DNA of 64,000 nucleotides from Ruminiclostridium papyrosolvens C7 (GCF_000421965.1 NZ_ATAY01000028.1:22007-86006); one strand, 5' to 3'; positions 52,006 to 61,155 are shown, counted from the stretch's first letter. Numbers and translations: made by a program. The notes: generated from the sequence alone by a model not told the origin.

Positions 52006-53160
52006 TTAAACTATTGCAGTAACATCGATTTTCCCTTTTACTGTAGCCGCTGTATCCCAAGCCTTATATTGTTCCCTTTCGATTACTCTTAATTCGGTTC
52101 TGTCCTTTCTGAAAGCAGTGCCTCCAACGTTTGTTGATGCTATTTCGTACTGCTGTCTGTCGAATTTAATAACAGTTTCTTTAGTGTCTCCTACAAACAT
52201 TGGGGCGTATTTGGTGGTTGTCCCGGTAGTTGGGAGTTGGCTATTTGGAGCAACTTTCACTTGCTTGCCAAAGAGTATTTTCCCCGAAGGCTGAGTTATA
52301 TCGTCTTTGAGAAGCGGTCTACCCTGTCCATCAACCAATGTGTCAAGGTACTGGAACCCATCCTGGTTTGTAAGAATAACTGCCGAAGTTGCATGCATAG
52401 GGTCTAGGGTAACATTCAATGCTTTCTTGATTGCTTTCCAATCAGCAAATGTAACCTCATTTAATGCATTCAAAATAGCCATAAACAATGTGTTATTTGT
52501 TACTATGGATTTTTTACCAATCCATCTTGTCAAGTAGGCTAGTATGTTTTGATCAGTATCTTTTAATAAATCGTTAGGTATTGGTAACCAACCTGCATAC
52601 TTTTTAATGGAATATGTAATTTGCTCAAATTGAGGGTTTACCATTTCATCTATATCTGCAGTATCATCTGTGATATTCTCAAATGGTGTCATTGTGGCAA
52701 GTTTTTCAAGTACTCTGCTACCCGATAAGGTAGTAACTCCTTCAATTGTAGCCAATTGAGATAGGTCGATAAGAGTCCTTTTATACTCATTAATCTTTGT
52801 CTGAATGTCCTGAGGAACAATTAATCCTCCATCAGCAGCGGTCCCTTCACTCAATGCAGCTTTAGAATCAAGCATAGATGCTTCGGCCTCGGTAAGGTTC
52901 TTACCTCTCAATGCTTTACAAAATGCAGCTTTATATTGCTTTTCTTCCTCTGCTTTATCCTTTTCTTCTCCTCCAATAGGGTTTCCGGCAGAATCTTCAA
53001 TTGATTCTATGTCCCTAATTAAATCTATTTTTACCTGAATAGATTTTGCTTCATCTGCTTTTGCCTGAGCTTCTTTAATTTTCCCCTCGTCTACAAGAGT
53101 CCGTGCTTCGTTTTTAAGTTGTGCCAGTTGCGCTCTTAATTCTCTTTCTTCTCTGGTCAT
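52006..53160 (-). CDS. Major capsid protein (HK97 fold)
   Basis: The 384 residues have an N-terminal coiled-coil delta domain (about 1-75: QLAQLKNEARTLVDEGKIKE) that acts as a scaffold and is removed by the prohead protease, and an HK97-fold body with MVNPQFEQITYSIKKYAGWL and SAVILTNQDGFQYLDTLVDG. It follows the ClpP-type protease and portal, the classic order. Confidence 0.9.
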   Translation of the reverse strand: MTREERELRAQLAQLKNEARTLVDEGKIKEAQAKADEAKSIQVKIDLIRDIESIEDSAGNPIGGEEKDKAEEEKQYKAAFCKALRGKNLTEAEASMLDSKAALSEGTAADGGLIVPQDIQTKINEYKRTLIDLSQLATIEGVTTLSGSRVLEKLATMTPFENITDDTADIDEMVNPQFEQITYSIKKYAGWLPIPNDLLKDTDQNILAYLTRWIGKKSIVTNNTLFMAILNALNEVTFADWKAIKKALNVTLDPMHATSAVILTNQDGFQYLDTLVDGQGRPLLKDDITQPSGKILFGKQVKVAPNSQLPTTGTTTKYAPMFVGDTKETVIKFDRQQYEIASTNVGGTAFRKDRTELRVIEREQYKAWDTAATVKGKIDVTAIV

Positions 53161-53204
53161 AATATTATTACCTTCCCTTCATAAAATGGTTGTAAAAAAA
53201 GACC

Positions 53205-53948
53205 TTATATCAGGTCTATTTCTAACAATAGTTTTTGTTTTTCAATATCTTCTCTTTCGTTCTGTTTCTGTTGTGTGTTTAAATCTTTAGGAGAATTTTT
53301 GTACTTACTGAAGTAATCTGATGCACAAGCAGCAGCTTTGCTTTCCTCCACCACCTCAACATTAAAGTATTTTGAAGCCTCTTCACCTGTAAGCCATGTT
53401 TCAGCATTGACCAATTCTTTTATATTTTCTATGTCTACCCCATCAGCAAGGTTTTCTTTGTAAATATTCAGAATCCCTTCGTCAATGCGTTCAAGATCTT
53501 CTGCAGCTTTCCTGAAATCATTTGCATTACCCACAGATAATGACCAGGCTTTATGAATCATAAGAAAAGCATTTGAAGGAATTATAATCCTTTGCCCGCA
53601 CATTGCTATTACAGATGCTATACTGGCTGCTACACCATCCACATATACCGTTTTTTCGGCTCTATGTCTTTTTAACTGATTGTATATGGCTAATCCGGCA
53701 AAAACTGAACCACCCCCAGAATTAATATATATATTAAGTTTTGATTTGCCATCAAGTTCTTTGAGGAAGTCTGCTATGTCCTGGGGTACAACATCTGATT
53801 CATCCCATTTATAGTTCATAATATCCCCATAAATAAAAAGTTCAGATAGGTCATTACTCTGATTCTTTATTTCAAGGTTTCCACATACTTTTTCTTTTCC
53901 GGTTCTTTTATCCTTATTCAACAATTCCAGTTTTGGCACCCGTCTCAC
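53205..53948 (-). CDS. ClpP-type prohead protease
   Basis: The 247-residue protein is a serine protease of the S14 (ClpP) family: NIYINSGGGSVFAG, the Ser motif GVAASIAS (about residues 105-112), the catalytic His in LMIHKAW and the later Asp region ETWLTGEEASKYFNVE. It matures the capsid. Its start overlaps the upstream gene by 35 bp. Confidence 0.88.
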   Translation of the reverse strand: MRRVPKLELLNKDKRTGKEKVCGNLEIKNQSNDLSELFIYGDIMNYKWDESDVVPQDIADFLKELDGKSKLNIYINSGGGSVFAGLAIYNQLKRHRAEKTVYVDGVAASIASVIAMCGQRIIIPSNAFLMIHKAWSLSVGNANDFRKAAEDLERIDEGILNIYKENLADGVDIENIKELVNAETWLTGEEASKYFNVEVVEESKAAACASDYFSKYKNSPKDLNTQQKQNEREDIEKQKLLLEIDLI

Positions 53949-54186
53949 CTCCGCTAGTTTCTTTTAGACAGGCATGGCATTTTACTACTTTATCAGTTTC
54001 TTGGCTTAATTCCATTCCAAGAATTACTTCCGGATGCCTTCTGCAAACAAAACCTTCCGTATGTCTTGTAATTAACAGGTTATTATCTCTGTCAAGAAAT
54101 ATACACTTTTCTCTGTCATTTCTGTTATTGCGTGATATCTCTGCGCAGAATCTTCCCTCAGGTATTTCCTGTGTCACTTTTATCAT
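53914..54186 (-). CDS. Small Cys-containing protein between portal and protease
   Basis: A 90-residue protein (MIKVTQEIPEGRFCAEISRN at the start, FVCRRHPEV and VKCHACLKE near the end). ATG 54186 follows GAAAGGGG. The Cys/His pairs suggest a small zinc-binding domain, but no family is recognised. It overlaps the portal stop and the protease start. Confidence 0.6.
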   Translation of the reverse strand: MIKVTQEIPEGRFCAEISRNNRNDREKCIFLDRDNNLLITRHTEGFVCRRHPEVILGMELSQETDKVVKCHACLKETSGGETGAKTGIVE

Positions 54187-55438
54187 TGTTTTTCCCCTTT
54201 CTCCATTGTGTTCCAACCTGATCAAGTCTTATATAGTTGCCATTTCCAATAAGCATGTTTGCAACGGGTTCGTCGCTGTATGGTTGCCCAAGTTCTTCCC
54301 TCGCTTCGTTGGCAGTAATCATGAAATTATTAACACCTTTTTGAAGCCTATTCATTTGATTTACAGGATCAAGTTTGAATAACTCCCTTGTATCATGTTC
54401 TAGTGTGTTGCTATCTGCCAGTTCTGAGGTTGTAAGGAGCTTTCTTGTATTTTCTTCTTTATATCCTTTAAGGTTTGGTAAAAGACTGTTAATATAAAAG
54501 TCAAGTTGCTGAGTTTCGCTGTTGCTGTAACTTGACTTGTCATAATTATTAAGTATGTTAGGCTTGATTCCAAATGCGGCTGCAATCTGTAATGCACTAT
54601 ATTTGTTTAATTCAAAAAACTGTGCATCTGTGAGTTTCATATCCAACATTGTTGCCGTTATGCCAAGCGGCAAAGGAATAAACTTTCCGGAACCGGTATT
54701 AGAAGAAAATGATTCAAGTTTTCTTACCAATGCACTTTCGCCTTTTATGTCCATATCCCCGGTATACTGGACCATTATCTTCCCGCCGAACATATTTGTC
54801 TTATATAGTTTGTTTAAGAACTTCTGTGCTGACATAGCCTGTTCTATTTGAAGTATTAAAATATCTCTTATTGACAGTCCGACTATACCGTCCCAACTCA
54901 GTGAACTTTTGTAATGTAATATTTCGTCACAATTAAATCTCCATGACTTTCCACTCCTACTGTCTTGCCAAACATACCATATCCCGTTAGGTATACCAAA
55001 TATGCCTCTGTTATCAACCCATACCGTGACTTCATTTGTTGGAAGTATCCATAAGTTTTTTACTTGCCCGGCATTTCTTCCTATTCTGTAGTATTCCTGG
55101 TACACAAATGCGTTCCCGAAATGATTCCTATTGAGTTCAACAGTTTCCCAAAAAGTTGTAGCCGTCATATATGGGTTTGGCTCTGTATTCAACAAATAAT
55201 GCAGCGGTTTTCCCCGAATACGTTCTTTCCCTTTTAGAGGATCTTCCCTGTATTGAATTATTGGCAATTTACCCATACATTCACTTAAATGCTTAAGGCA
55301 TGTAAAATATGTTATCTCTCCAAGTTTTTCTCTATTGGAGCAGCCGGCATCTATGCCAAGCATTTTTAATAATTCGGCACTCCACTCATTATTTACATAT
55401 AAATCTTTTTTGCTTATTGCTTTTTTTAAAAATCCCAC
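54158..55438 (-). CDS. Portal protein (HK97 family)
   Basis: The 426-residue protein shows the phage_portal HK97-type pattern: CLKHLSECMGKLPIIQYRED, YLLNTEPNPYMTATTFWETV, EILHYKSSLSWDGIVGLSIR, and the C-terminal DTRELFKLDPVNQMNRLQK. It forms the dodecameric DNA portal. It is followed by the protease and capsid genes. Confidence 0.88.
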   Translation of the reverse strand: MGFLKKAISKKDLYVNNEWSAELLKMLGIDAGCSNREKLGEITYFTCLKHLSECMGKLPIIQYREDPLKGKERIRGKPLHYLLNTEPNPYMTATTFWETVELNRNHFGNAFVYQEYYRIGRNAGQVKNLWILPTNEVTVWVDNRGIFGIPNGIWYVWQDSRSGKSWRFNCDEILHYKSSLSWDGIVGLSIRDILILQIEQAMSAQKFLNKLYKTNMFGGKIMVQYTGDMDIKGESALVRKLESFSSNTGSGKFIPLPLGITATMLDMKLTDAQFFELNKYSALQIAAAFGIKPNILNNYDKSSYSNSETQQLDFYINSLLPNLKGYKEENTRKLLTTSELADSNTLEHDTRELFKLDPVNQMNRLQKGVNNFMITANEAREELGQPYSDEPVANMLIGNGNYIRLDQVGTQWRKGKNNDKSDTGNT

Positions 55439-55442
55439 ATAA

Positions 55443-55619
55443 TCACTTCCTGTCTGCCTTGGTAATAATTAAGCTGACCAAAATAAGTGCTGCCCCGGTT
55501 ACATATGAACCTAATATGTAATTAATTTTGTAACTAGCAAACGAAATAAAAAATAGGCCAAGGCAGAAAATAACTTCCGCTGCGCCTATTTGACTTATTA
55601 TTTTTTTAAATATCTTCAT
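55443..55619 (-). CDS. Small two-helix membrane protein
   Basis: A 58-residue protein with two hydrophobic segments (IGAAEVIFCLGLFFIS and VTGAALILVSLIITK). It overlaps the terminase gene by 14 bp and precedes the portal. GGGGGAGG precedes the ATG at 55619. Small membrane proteins occur at this position in many siphophages without known function. Confidence 0.6.
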   Translation of the reverse strand: MKIFKKIISQIGAAEVIFCLGLFFISFASYKINYILGSYVTGAALILVSLIITKADRK

Positions 55620-57330
55620 CTCCTCCCCCATAAAAACTATTAATATATTCTTCCGTATGATATTTGCTTGTGTTAACTTGAACATTGCTCCCTACGAATT
55701 CTGTATATGCAAAAACAAGTACTACAACCATGTCAATCCTCTGTTTGTTTTTATCCTCTTTTATAAGCATTTCATCATCGCCTTTGCCCTTTGATGTACT
55801 CGCTTTGTTCATGTTCCAATCAAGCAATTCATTTTTAACATGTCTTGTTTTGCCATCATAAACAGCCTTTCTATATTCTTTAGTAGCTGGAGAAAGGTTC
55901 GTATAGGTTTGTTTTAGCAACACTACATCATAGTCCGCTGACAGTCTTTCCATCATTTCTTTTGCATTTGTAGGGTCAGTTACTATAACCTCTATTTCAC
56001 ATTCGTATTTAACTTCTATATTCCGAATATATTCTTCAACGAGTGTGTAATTAACAGTCATTCCTTTGTGTAGGTCACAATAACCGGCTTTGGCATATGC
56101 TTTATAATCAATTTTTTCCCTTCTACTTGCAAGACTACCTTTCGGTAAAAATCCGTGTGACTTACAAAATATAATGTCTTCGTCCTCAAATTCAATTGAA
56201 ACGGCTGTTAAATCTGTAGTAACTGATAAATCAACCCCAACTTTAACCTTTTTGCCTTTAACCCTCCGTTTAAATTCTTTTTCGGTGATTTCCCACTTCT
56301 TCCAATGGTCCATATCAAGGTATTTATTAATTTCATTGCTTTCAAGAAATATGTTACAGTTTTTAGTTAAGTATTCTTCCTGCTCACTTATTTTAACCTT
56401 AGCTATTTCCCTGTCGGCTCTTATTTCAGCATAATTTTCCTCAACCCTTAATGGATTAGCCTTGTATAATCCTTCGTCCGTCCATGCTTCTTCTTTACTG
56501 CAATAATACAGTAAGCAAAAAATCCTAGGGTTTGTAACAATACCTTTTAAAACAGCCCTATCATAATCCAATTCTTCTAGCATAATAGAGTCGCTCTCAG
56601 CATAGGCCGTAGTTGTTTGTATTTGGATAGGATTCAGAACACTTAACTGTCCTTTTCTCATTGCCTGAATATTACTGTTTGTTGTAAATGCTCCAACTTC
56701 ATCTGCAACAAAGCATGTCGGTCTTATAGAGTTATTTTTATTTGCCTTACTAGTTCTTGGAATATAATAGCTGTTGGTAATTCTACACTTTATAACTCCA
56801 ATTTCACTTTCAGATACTATAAAGTGTTTCTGGATTAAAGGACTTGCTTTTATTAGCTGGGCCATTGCTTTTCGTGTTTCTTTTGCTAAGTCTCTATCAA
56901 TGCATATACTGTAAAATTCACTGAAATTTTGTTCAGTAAGCATTAGCAGTAGAATAACTATTGCTGCAATAAAGCTTTTAGCATTTTTCCTTGGTATGAA
57001 CAATACTACATCCCTGTACCTGAACTTCTTTTTATTTTTTTTATATCTCCATCCAAATATTGCAGAAATAAATAAGGCTTGGAATCCCTCCAAACCTTCT
57101 AGTACCTGTTTCCCAGCAACAAAGCCCGTTGCATAATTAAATAATTTTAACAGGTTATTTATTTTTCTAAGTTTCTTTTCGTCAAAATAGAATTCGAAGC
57201 TGTCATTGTACTGGTGTTCGTAGTAATCCTGGACAAATATACAACATTGCATTTTTACTTCCCAGGTGGTGATCTCCCTACCTTCAATTACATCTTGGCA
57301 ATATTTTAATGCTTTGTCTAAAAGAATCAT
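55606..57330 (-). CDS. Terminase large subunit
   Basis: The 574-residue protein has the packaging ATPase and nuclease domains: a Walker A variant (FIPRKNAKSFIAA, around residue 110), a Walker B motif (CFVADEVGAF), and nuclease-domain acidic motifs KVGVDLSVTTDLTAVS and IVTDPTNAKE with KGDDEMLIKE near the end. It packages DNA at the portal. Confidence 0.9.
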   Translation of the reverse strand: MILLDKALKYCQDVIEGREITTWEVKMQCCIFVQDYYEHQYNDSFEFYFDEKKLRKINNLLKLFNYATGFVAGKQVLEGLEGFQALFISAIFGWRYKKNKKKFRYRDVVLFIPRKNAKSFIAAIVILLLMLTEQNFSEFYSICIDRDLAKETRKAMAQLIKASPLIQKHFIVSESEIGVIKCRITNSYYIPRTSKANKNNSIRPTCFVADEVGAFTTNSNIQAMRKGQLSVLNPIQIQTTTAYAESDSIMLEELDYDRAVLKGIVTNPRIFCLLYYCSKEEAWTDEGLYKANPLRVEENYAEIRADREIAKVKISEQEEYLTKNCNIFLESNEINKYLDMDHWKKWEITEKEFKRRVKGKKVKVGVDLSVTTDLTAVSIEFEDEDIIFCKSHGFLPKGSLASRREKIDYKAYAKAGYCDLHKGMTVNYTLVEEYIRNIEVKYECEIEVIVTDPTNAKEMMERLSADYDVVLLKQTYTNLSPATKEYRKAVYDGKTRHVKNELLDWNMNKASTSKGKGDDEMLIKEDKNKQRIDMVVVLVFAYTEFVGSNVQVNTSKYHTEEYINSFYGGGDEDI

Positions 57331-57794
57331 TCCTCATCATCTTCCCTTAAGGCTTTTAATACGGGGTCTTCTTCTTTGTCTTTATTTTCCCTAGCTAAAT
57401 TCCCAAGTTTTGCTCTTGACTGAGGGGATAGTGATAATTCACTGCAGCAACGATAAAGGTCTTTAGTATATTTATCCTTTGCACTCATTAAATCTTTATT
57501 GACAATGCTTCCAATGTTTTTATTTATAATGGTTTCAATTGTCTGCAGACGGTCAACTGCGATAGCACAGGTGGATAGTATGTAAACATCTAAATTAGTT
57601 AATATTCCTGTTCTCTTAAGTTCCTCGATGATAAAAGAATATATATTTTTTTGCTGCTCAGACAAATAATCCGGTGGAATGCCAATTTTATCATCCAAGC
57701 TTTTTATGCTTTCCTCTGCTGCTTTTCTCGCTTCAATTTCTTCTTTTGTACTATGTCTGCTTTGACTGTCTACCACCTTGCATGGTCTGCTCAT
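57327..57794 (-). CDS. Terminase small subunit (P27 family)
   Basis: A 155-residue helical protein (PPDYLSEQQKNIYSFIIEEL, RTGILTNLDVYILSTCAIAV, LGLNPASR-like SLSPQSRAKLGNLA) of the P27/phage_terminase_small family. It precedes and overlaps the large subunit by 4 bp. Confidence 0.88.
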   Translation of the reverse strand: MSRPCKVVDSQSRHSTKEEIEARKAAEESIKSLDDKIGIPPDYLSEQQKNIYSFIIEELKRTGILTNLDVYILSTCAIAVDRLQTIETIINKNIGSIVNKDLMSAKDKYTKDLYRCCSELSLSPQSRAKLGNLARENKDKEEDPVLKALREDDEE

Positions 57795-57909
57795 ATTTCA
57801 CCTTCTTCCTTCTCTTGTCTCAAACTTTCATTTTGGGAATTTTATTTGACTGAGAGAGCCACTCGGGTGTTGCAACTATGACCGAAAACTTTTTGCTATC
57901 CCCCGGGGT

Positions 57910-58332
57910 CTATATATATTTTTTTTGATACTCTGTTAACAAAGCTCTCAGTTTGTTTTTTACTTCCTCAGTGTAGTTAATGTGGTCTATGCTGTTGTGG
58001 CAGGCATGACAAAGAGGTATCAACTCTTTTGCATCTAATCGTTTACTGAAATCACTTCGAATCGGTATAATGTGGTGAACTAAATCACAAGCAGTTATTT
58101 CATCATTATCAAGTAAACACATCAAGCATAACCCATTGTATTTGATTTTTACGTATTGGCTTAACTTATCCCAACCATGACTATTATAAAACTCTGTATA
58201 CTTTATATTGTCCTGGTTGTACCTTATTTCTTTGTCATACCGTTTATATCTATCTTTCCTACATTCACACTTACTGCCTTGTATTATTTTCTTTCCGCAT
58301 GAACATCTGGTATATATCGCAATCTTTGACAC
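57910..58332 (-). CDS. HNH endonuclease beside the terminase
   Basis: A 140-residue protein with an HNH motif (LVHHIIPIRSDFSKRLDAKE, LIPLCHACHNSIDH) and two Cys pairs. HNH proteins next to TerS/TerL are typical of cos-type HK97-like phages and help cut concatemers. It starts within the strongly AT-rich phage gap. Confidence 0.85.
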   Translation of the reverse strand: MSKIAIYTRCSCGKKIIQGSKCECRKDRYKRYDKEIRYNQDNIKYTEFYNSHGWDKLSQYVKIKYNGLCLMCLLDNDEITACDLVHHIIPIRSDFSKRLDAKELIPLCHACHNSIDHINYTEEVKNKLRALLTEYQKKYI

Positions 58333-58337
58333 CTTCT

Positions 58338-58832
58338 TTATATGTTTATAGTTTTTGAGTTTACTTCCTTTTCTTTAAGCTTTGTAAGCTTTTTATTGTT
58401 TTCAACTGCATGTGGATCATCTTTCCAACGTGCCTTTTCCCTATTGTTTAAATAGTACTTTTGAGCAGCTAAATCAGGGCCTTTATACTTCTTAACTTCG
58501 CTTATAACAACCGACTCTTTTTCAAGAATAGTAGTTCCATCTTCAGCTAACTCTTGGCACTTAACCTTTGTAGCTACTTCTTCCCAGTAAGTATAACCAA
58601 CAGCAGTCTTGAATACTGCCTGTTCTACTCTTTGATTCTTTTTATCTTTTCCTTCGGATATAACTGCCTTTAAATCATCATTTGTGGCTTTATATTTTTT
58701 ATATGTTGAGTATCCAACTCCTAACTTATCAGCTATTTCTTTATCGGTTTTATTGTCCTCAACCATTGATTCGATAAGCTTTAAACTACTATCAATTATT
58801 TCTTGAACTGACTTAATTGTTCTCACCTCCAC
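58338..58832 (-). CDS. Terminase-small-subunit-like / HTH phage protein
   Basis: A 164-residue protein with an N-terminal helix-turn-helix (KTDKEIADKLGVGYSTYKKY, about 29-48) and PDLAAQKYYLNNREKARWKD, as in phBC6A51-type small terminase proteins and transposase-like HTH proteins. The start is unclear: GTG at 58832 lies inside the GGAGGTG ribosome site, whereas an ATT at 58817 stands six bases after it. An AUU start is possible, as at 30313. Confidence 0.65.
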   Translation of the reverse strand: MEVRTIKSVQEIIDSSLKLIESMVEDNKTDKEIADKLGVGYSTYKKYKATNDDLKAVISEGKDKKNQRVEQAVFKTAVGYTYWEEVATKVKCQELAEDGTTILEKESVVISEVKKYKGPDLAAQKYYLNNREKARWKDDPHAVENNKKLTKLKEKEVNSKTINI

Positions 58833-58946
58833 ATGTAGACTTGGCTCTATACATGAGTCTCTATGTTATTTTTTAAGCATTTTTTATGCAATGTCTTTGT
58901 AACGCTTAAATATCAACACTTTGAACCACTTTTTTGAGTGCTTTGT

Positions 58947-59053
58947 AAATCCGCAATAACATATAGGATTACGGATTTTAATTTTTATTGCATATATTGT
59001 AGTTATTTTTTTATGACACCGAAAATAAGTATGTCTTAACTAATTGCGGATTT
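58947..59053. repeat. Inverted and direct repeats beside the second tyrosine recombinase
   Basis: AAATCCGCAAT (58947-58957) and ATTGCGGATTT (59043-59053) are a perfect 11-bp inverted repeat. A third related arm, ATTACGGATTT (58968-58978), stands 10 bp from the first, so 58947-58978 has the layout of a recombinase core site (two inverted arms around a short spacer). The gene begins 11 bp after the last arm. The rest of the 230-bp gap is AT-rich without a gene. Confidence 0.55.
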
Positions 59054-59063
59054 TAAATTAAAA

Positions 59064-59702
59064 CTATAATTTCCTTCCTGCTATTTTTGCTGCTGACTCT
59101 TTAACATCATCATCTAATCCGAGATATCTTTTTGTTACCTCAACACTCAAATGTCCGAGTGCAATTCTTACGTATTCAAGATTGTTTGTTTCTTCAAAAA
59201 GTCTTCTTGCATATGTTTTTCTTAAACTGTGTCCGGTAATATTTTTAAGATTGATTTCTTTGTCATCTGCAACTTTTTTTAATATATCTGAATATGCCTT
59301 TTCACTGATATATTTACTTCCAAATCCCTTTTGGGAAGGAAAAGCATACTCAGATTTCTTTTTATTTTTTATGTACTTCTTAAGAATGTTCTCAAGTTGT
59401 GGAACTATATCATGTTTCCTTTTTTCAGGCATCTTTTTTGAAGATTTAGGATTTTTTCTAATATGAGTTTTCCATGCGTTATACTGCTTTTTTTCCTGAA
59501 TCTCAAAATGTCCATTCTGTAGTGCTGTCTGAATATCCGATATAGTCAAGTTTATAATGTCCTGAATCCTATACCCGGTTGCAATGTCTATTAAGAATAT
59601 GGTAATATTTCTTTCTGCCCATTCTCCGCTAATTTCTTCAAGGCGATATTTGAAACGTTCATAATGACTTTCTGGTATTGGTTTAGCAGGTTTCTTATTC
59701 AT
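59064..59702 (-). CDS. Second tyrosine recombinase
   Basis: A 212-residue catalytic-only tyrosine recombinase: Arg in IATGYRIQDII, TGHSLRKTYARRL, LGHLSVEVTKRYL with the nucleophile Tyr. It lacks a separate core-binding domain. ATG 59702 follows AGGTGAAA. It is far from the attachment site and is adjacent to repeats, so it may act on a local site or serve as a resolvase, rather than as the integrase. Confidence 0.8.
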   Translation of the reverse strand: MNKKPAKPIPESHYERFKYRLEEISGEWAERNITIFLIDIATGYRIQDIINLTISDIQTALQNGHFEIQEKKQYNAWKTHIRKNPKSSKKMPEKRKHDIVPQLENILKKYIKNKKKSEYAFPSQKGFGSKYISEKAYSDILKKVADDKEINLKNITGHSLRKTYARRLFEETNNLEYVRIALGHLSVEVTKRYLGLDDDVKESAAKIAGRKL

Positions 59703-59709
59703 GTATCTT

Positions 59710-59823
59710 TCACCTGCCTGTCTGCATTTTGTACTTTGCACATTTTGGAAAAATACAAAACCATTTACCTTCTCTGAATGTGCCCCAAACACAGGTTGCA
59801 CATTTAAATTTATATTTTGCCAC
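59710..59823 (-). CDS. Tiny Cys-rich protein, GTG start
   Basis: A 37-residue protein (MAKYKFKCATCVWGTFREGK from the GTG at 59821-59823) with C8, C11, C23 and C28, a CxxC...C...C zinc-ribbon layout. GGAAAGGA lies upstream. It precedes the recombinase by 8 bp and is probably co-translated with it. Function unknown. Confidence 0.55.
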   Translation of the reverse strand: MAKYKFKCATCVWGTFREGKWFCIFPKCAKYKMQTGR

Positions 59824-59844
59824 CACGGACACATCCTTTCCGAG

Positions 59845-59884
59845 GAAAACAAAAACGAGGCAAGGTATCCGTCCTTGTCTCGTT
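59845..59884 (-). terminator. Terminator or attenuator ahead of the small Cys-rich gene
   Basis: ACGAGACAAGG and CCTTGCCTCGT form an 11-bp stem followed by TTTTTGTTTT on the minus strand. It sits between the repeat-bearing promoter region and the recombinase operon, where it could act as an attenuator. Confidence 0.8.
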
Positions 59885-59953
59885 AATCCCTGTGAATATT
59901 CAATTGATAATTTTTACACTTTAATTCTAACACATAATAAATATAAGTGATTC

Positions 59954-59989
59954 CAGTATTTTTGCAAATTTTCACAGTATTTTTGCAAA
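59954..59989. promoter_or_regulatory. Two 15-bp direct repeats after the late regulator gene
   Basis: CAGTATTTTTGCAAA occurs at 59954-59968 and 59975-59989, 21 bp apart (two helical turns). A -10-like TTAGAAT lies downstream on the minus strand. The adjacent ArpU/RinA-like gene ends at 59992, so these may be its binding sites for the late promoter. Confidence 0.55.
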
Positions 59990-59991
59990 CT

Positions 59992-60516
59992 TTATGTAAT
60001 TAGCACTTTTATCTTTTTTAAAGCATTTAATCTAAGCAATCTTATAGTTTCCTGATTCTTGTATTTAAAGTTTTTTTCAAAGTTTAGTTGCAAATCAGAA
60101 CCTTTTAATTTTTCAAAGTAGTACATTTTTATAACAAATTGCTCTTGAAAGGTAAGTCCATTTAATGCAACCTCTATAGTTTCAGTTTCGTCTTTAAGTT
60201 CTTTGTATTCCTTTTCCCATGTACGGATATTACTATATACCCCATCAATATCCATTCTGTTTTTATGAATTTGTTCTTCATGATAATTAATTACAGTATT
60301 TTCAACCGCACTGTTAAATTCATTTGTTTTTGAACTTGGCGTGTTTTTTATTGTTACGGCAGATATTTGCAATGCTTCTATTGTATCTTTTTCATCTTCT
60401 GTGTATGATGTATTTGCTAATTGCAACTCTCTTTTTGCTTTTTCAATTCTGAGGTTAAGAATATTCATTCTAGACTTATTTTTTAGGTATTCCCTCAATG
60501 TTTTTTCAACATTCAA
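59992..60516 (-). CDS. ArpU/RinA-like late transcription regulator
   Basis: The 174-residue protein is mostly coiled coil (RMNILNLRIEKAKRELQLAN, NRMDIDGVYSNIRTWEKEYK) with a C-terminal sigma-70 region-4-like helix-turn-helix (TFQEQFVIKMYYFEKLKG, NQETIRLLRLNALKKI). Such proteins activate late genes in Gram-positive phages. It is the counterpart of the tailocin gene at 30472-30927 and precedes the late block. Confidence 0.75.
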   Translation of the reverse strand: MNVEKTLREYLKNKSRMNILNLRIEKAKRELQLANTSYTEDEKDTIEALQISAVTIKNTPSSKTNEFNSAVENTVINYHEEQIHKNRMDIDGVYSNIRTWEKEYKELKDETETIEVALNGLTFQEQFVIKMYYFEKLKGSDLQLNFEKNFKYKNQETIRLLRLNALKKIKVLIT

Positions 60517-60648
60517 TACGACTCCCCTCGCTTTCTTCCTCGCAGGCTATACTTACGTTTGTTTTGTTCTGTTACATTTGTAAATCGAATATTTTGTTCG
60601 TTTTATATAATAGCACATTGCAGATAGTAAGTACATAATTTATTCATA

Positions 60649-61155
60649 TCACGTACCTTTGATAGTCTTAAAATACTTTATTGCCTGCTCTGCCGATTGC
60701 TGCAAATCAATAAAGTCTTTATCATTTCCACCGGCATCCGGATGAAGCTGCTTTGCAAGAGTTTTATACCTTGTTTTAATATCTTCCTCTGTGGCTGGCA
60801 TTTGTTCAAAACCAAGAGATTTCATAAAGCTTGGAAGCTCAATGACTGGAGGAAGGTATTTCATACCCGCTACCCATGTTTGCAGGTCGTATATACCTCG
60901 TTCAACCATTCTGGCCAGATCTTCCAAACTCAATACAATCTGTGCAAATGCATCTGAACCATATTTCAAATTTATACCTCGGCTTTGTGCCTTTTCAACA
61001 CTGTGATCAAACCTGTATAATTGCCCTTTGTATCGAAATTCTACCCAGCTCCAGTGCCGACTGAAATCATAGTTAAATTCCTTTATTTCAAGACGTTCCA
61101 TTACTCTTGTAAGCTTTGCCTCATAATTCTCGGCAGCTCCGTACTGCTTTGCCAT
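60649..61155 (-). CDS. J-domain (DnaJ-like) phage protein
   Basis: The 168-residue protein ends with a J-domain (about 118-160): TRYKTLAKQLHPDAGGNDKDF includes the HPD motif. The N-terminal region is of unknown fold and contains RHWSWVEFRYKGQLYRFDHS. Phage J-domain proteins recruit host DnaK for replication or assembly. Confidence 0.82.
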   Translation of the reverse strand: MAKQYGAAENYEAKLTRVMERLEIKEFNYDFSRHWSWVEFRYKGQLYRFDHSVEKAQSRGINLKYGSDAFAQIVLSLEDLARMVERGIYDLQTWVAGMKYLPPVIELPSFMKSLGFEQMPATEEDIKTRYKTLAKQLHPDAGGNDKDFIDLQQSAEQAIKYFKTIKGT

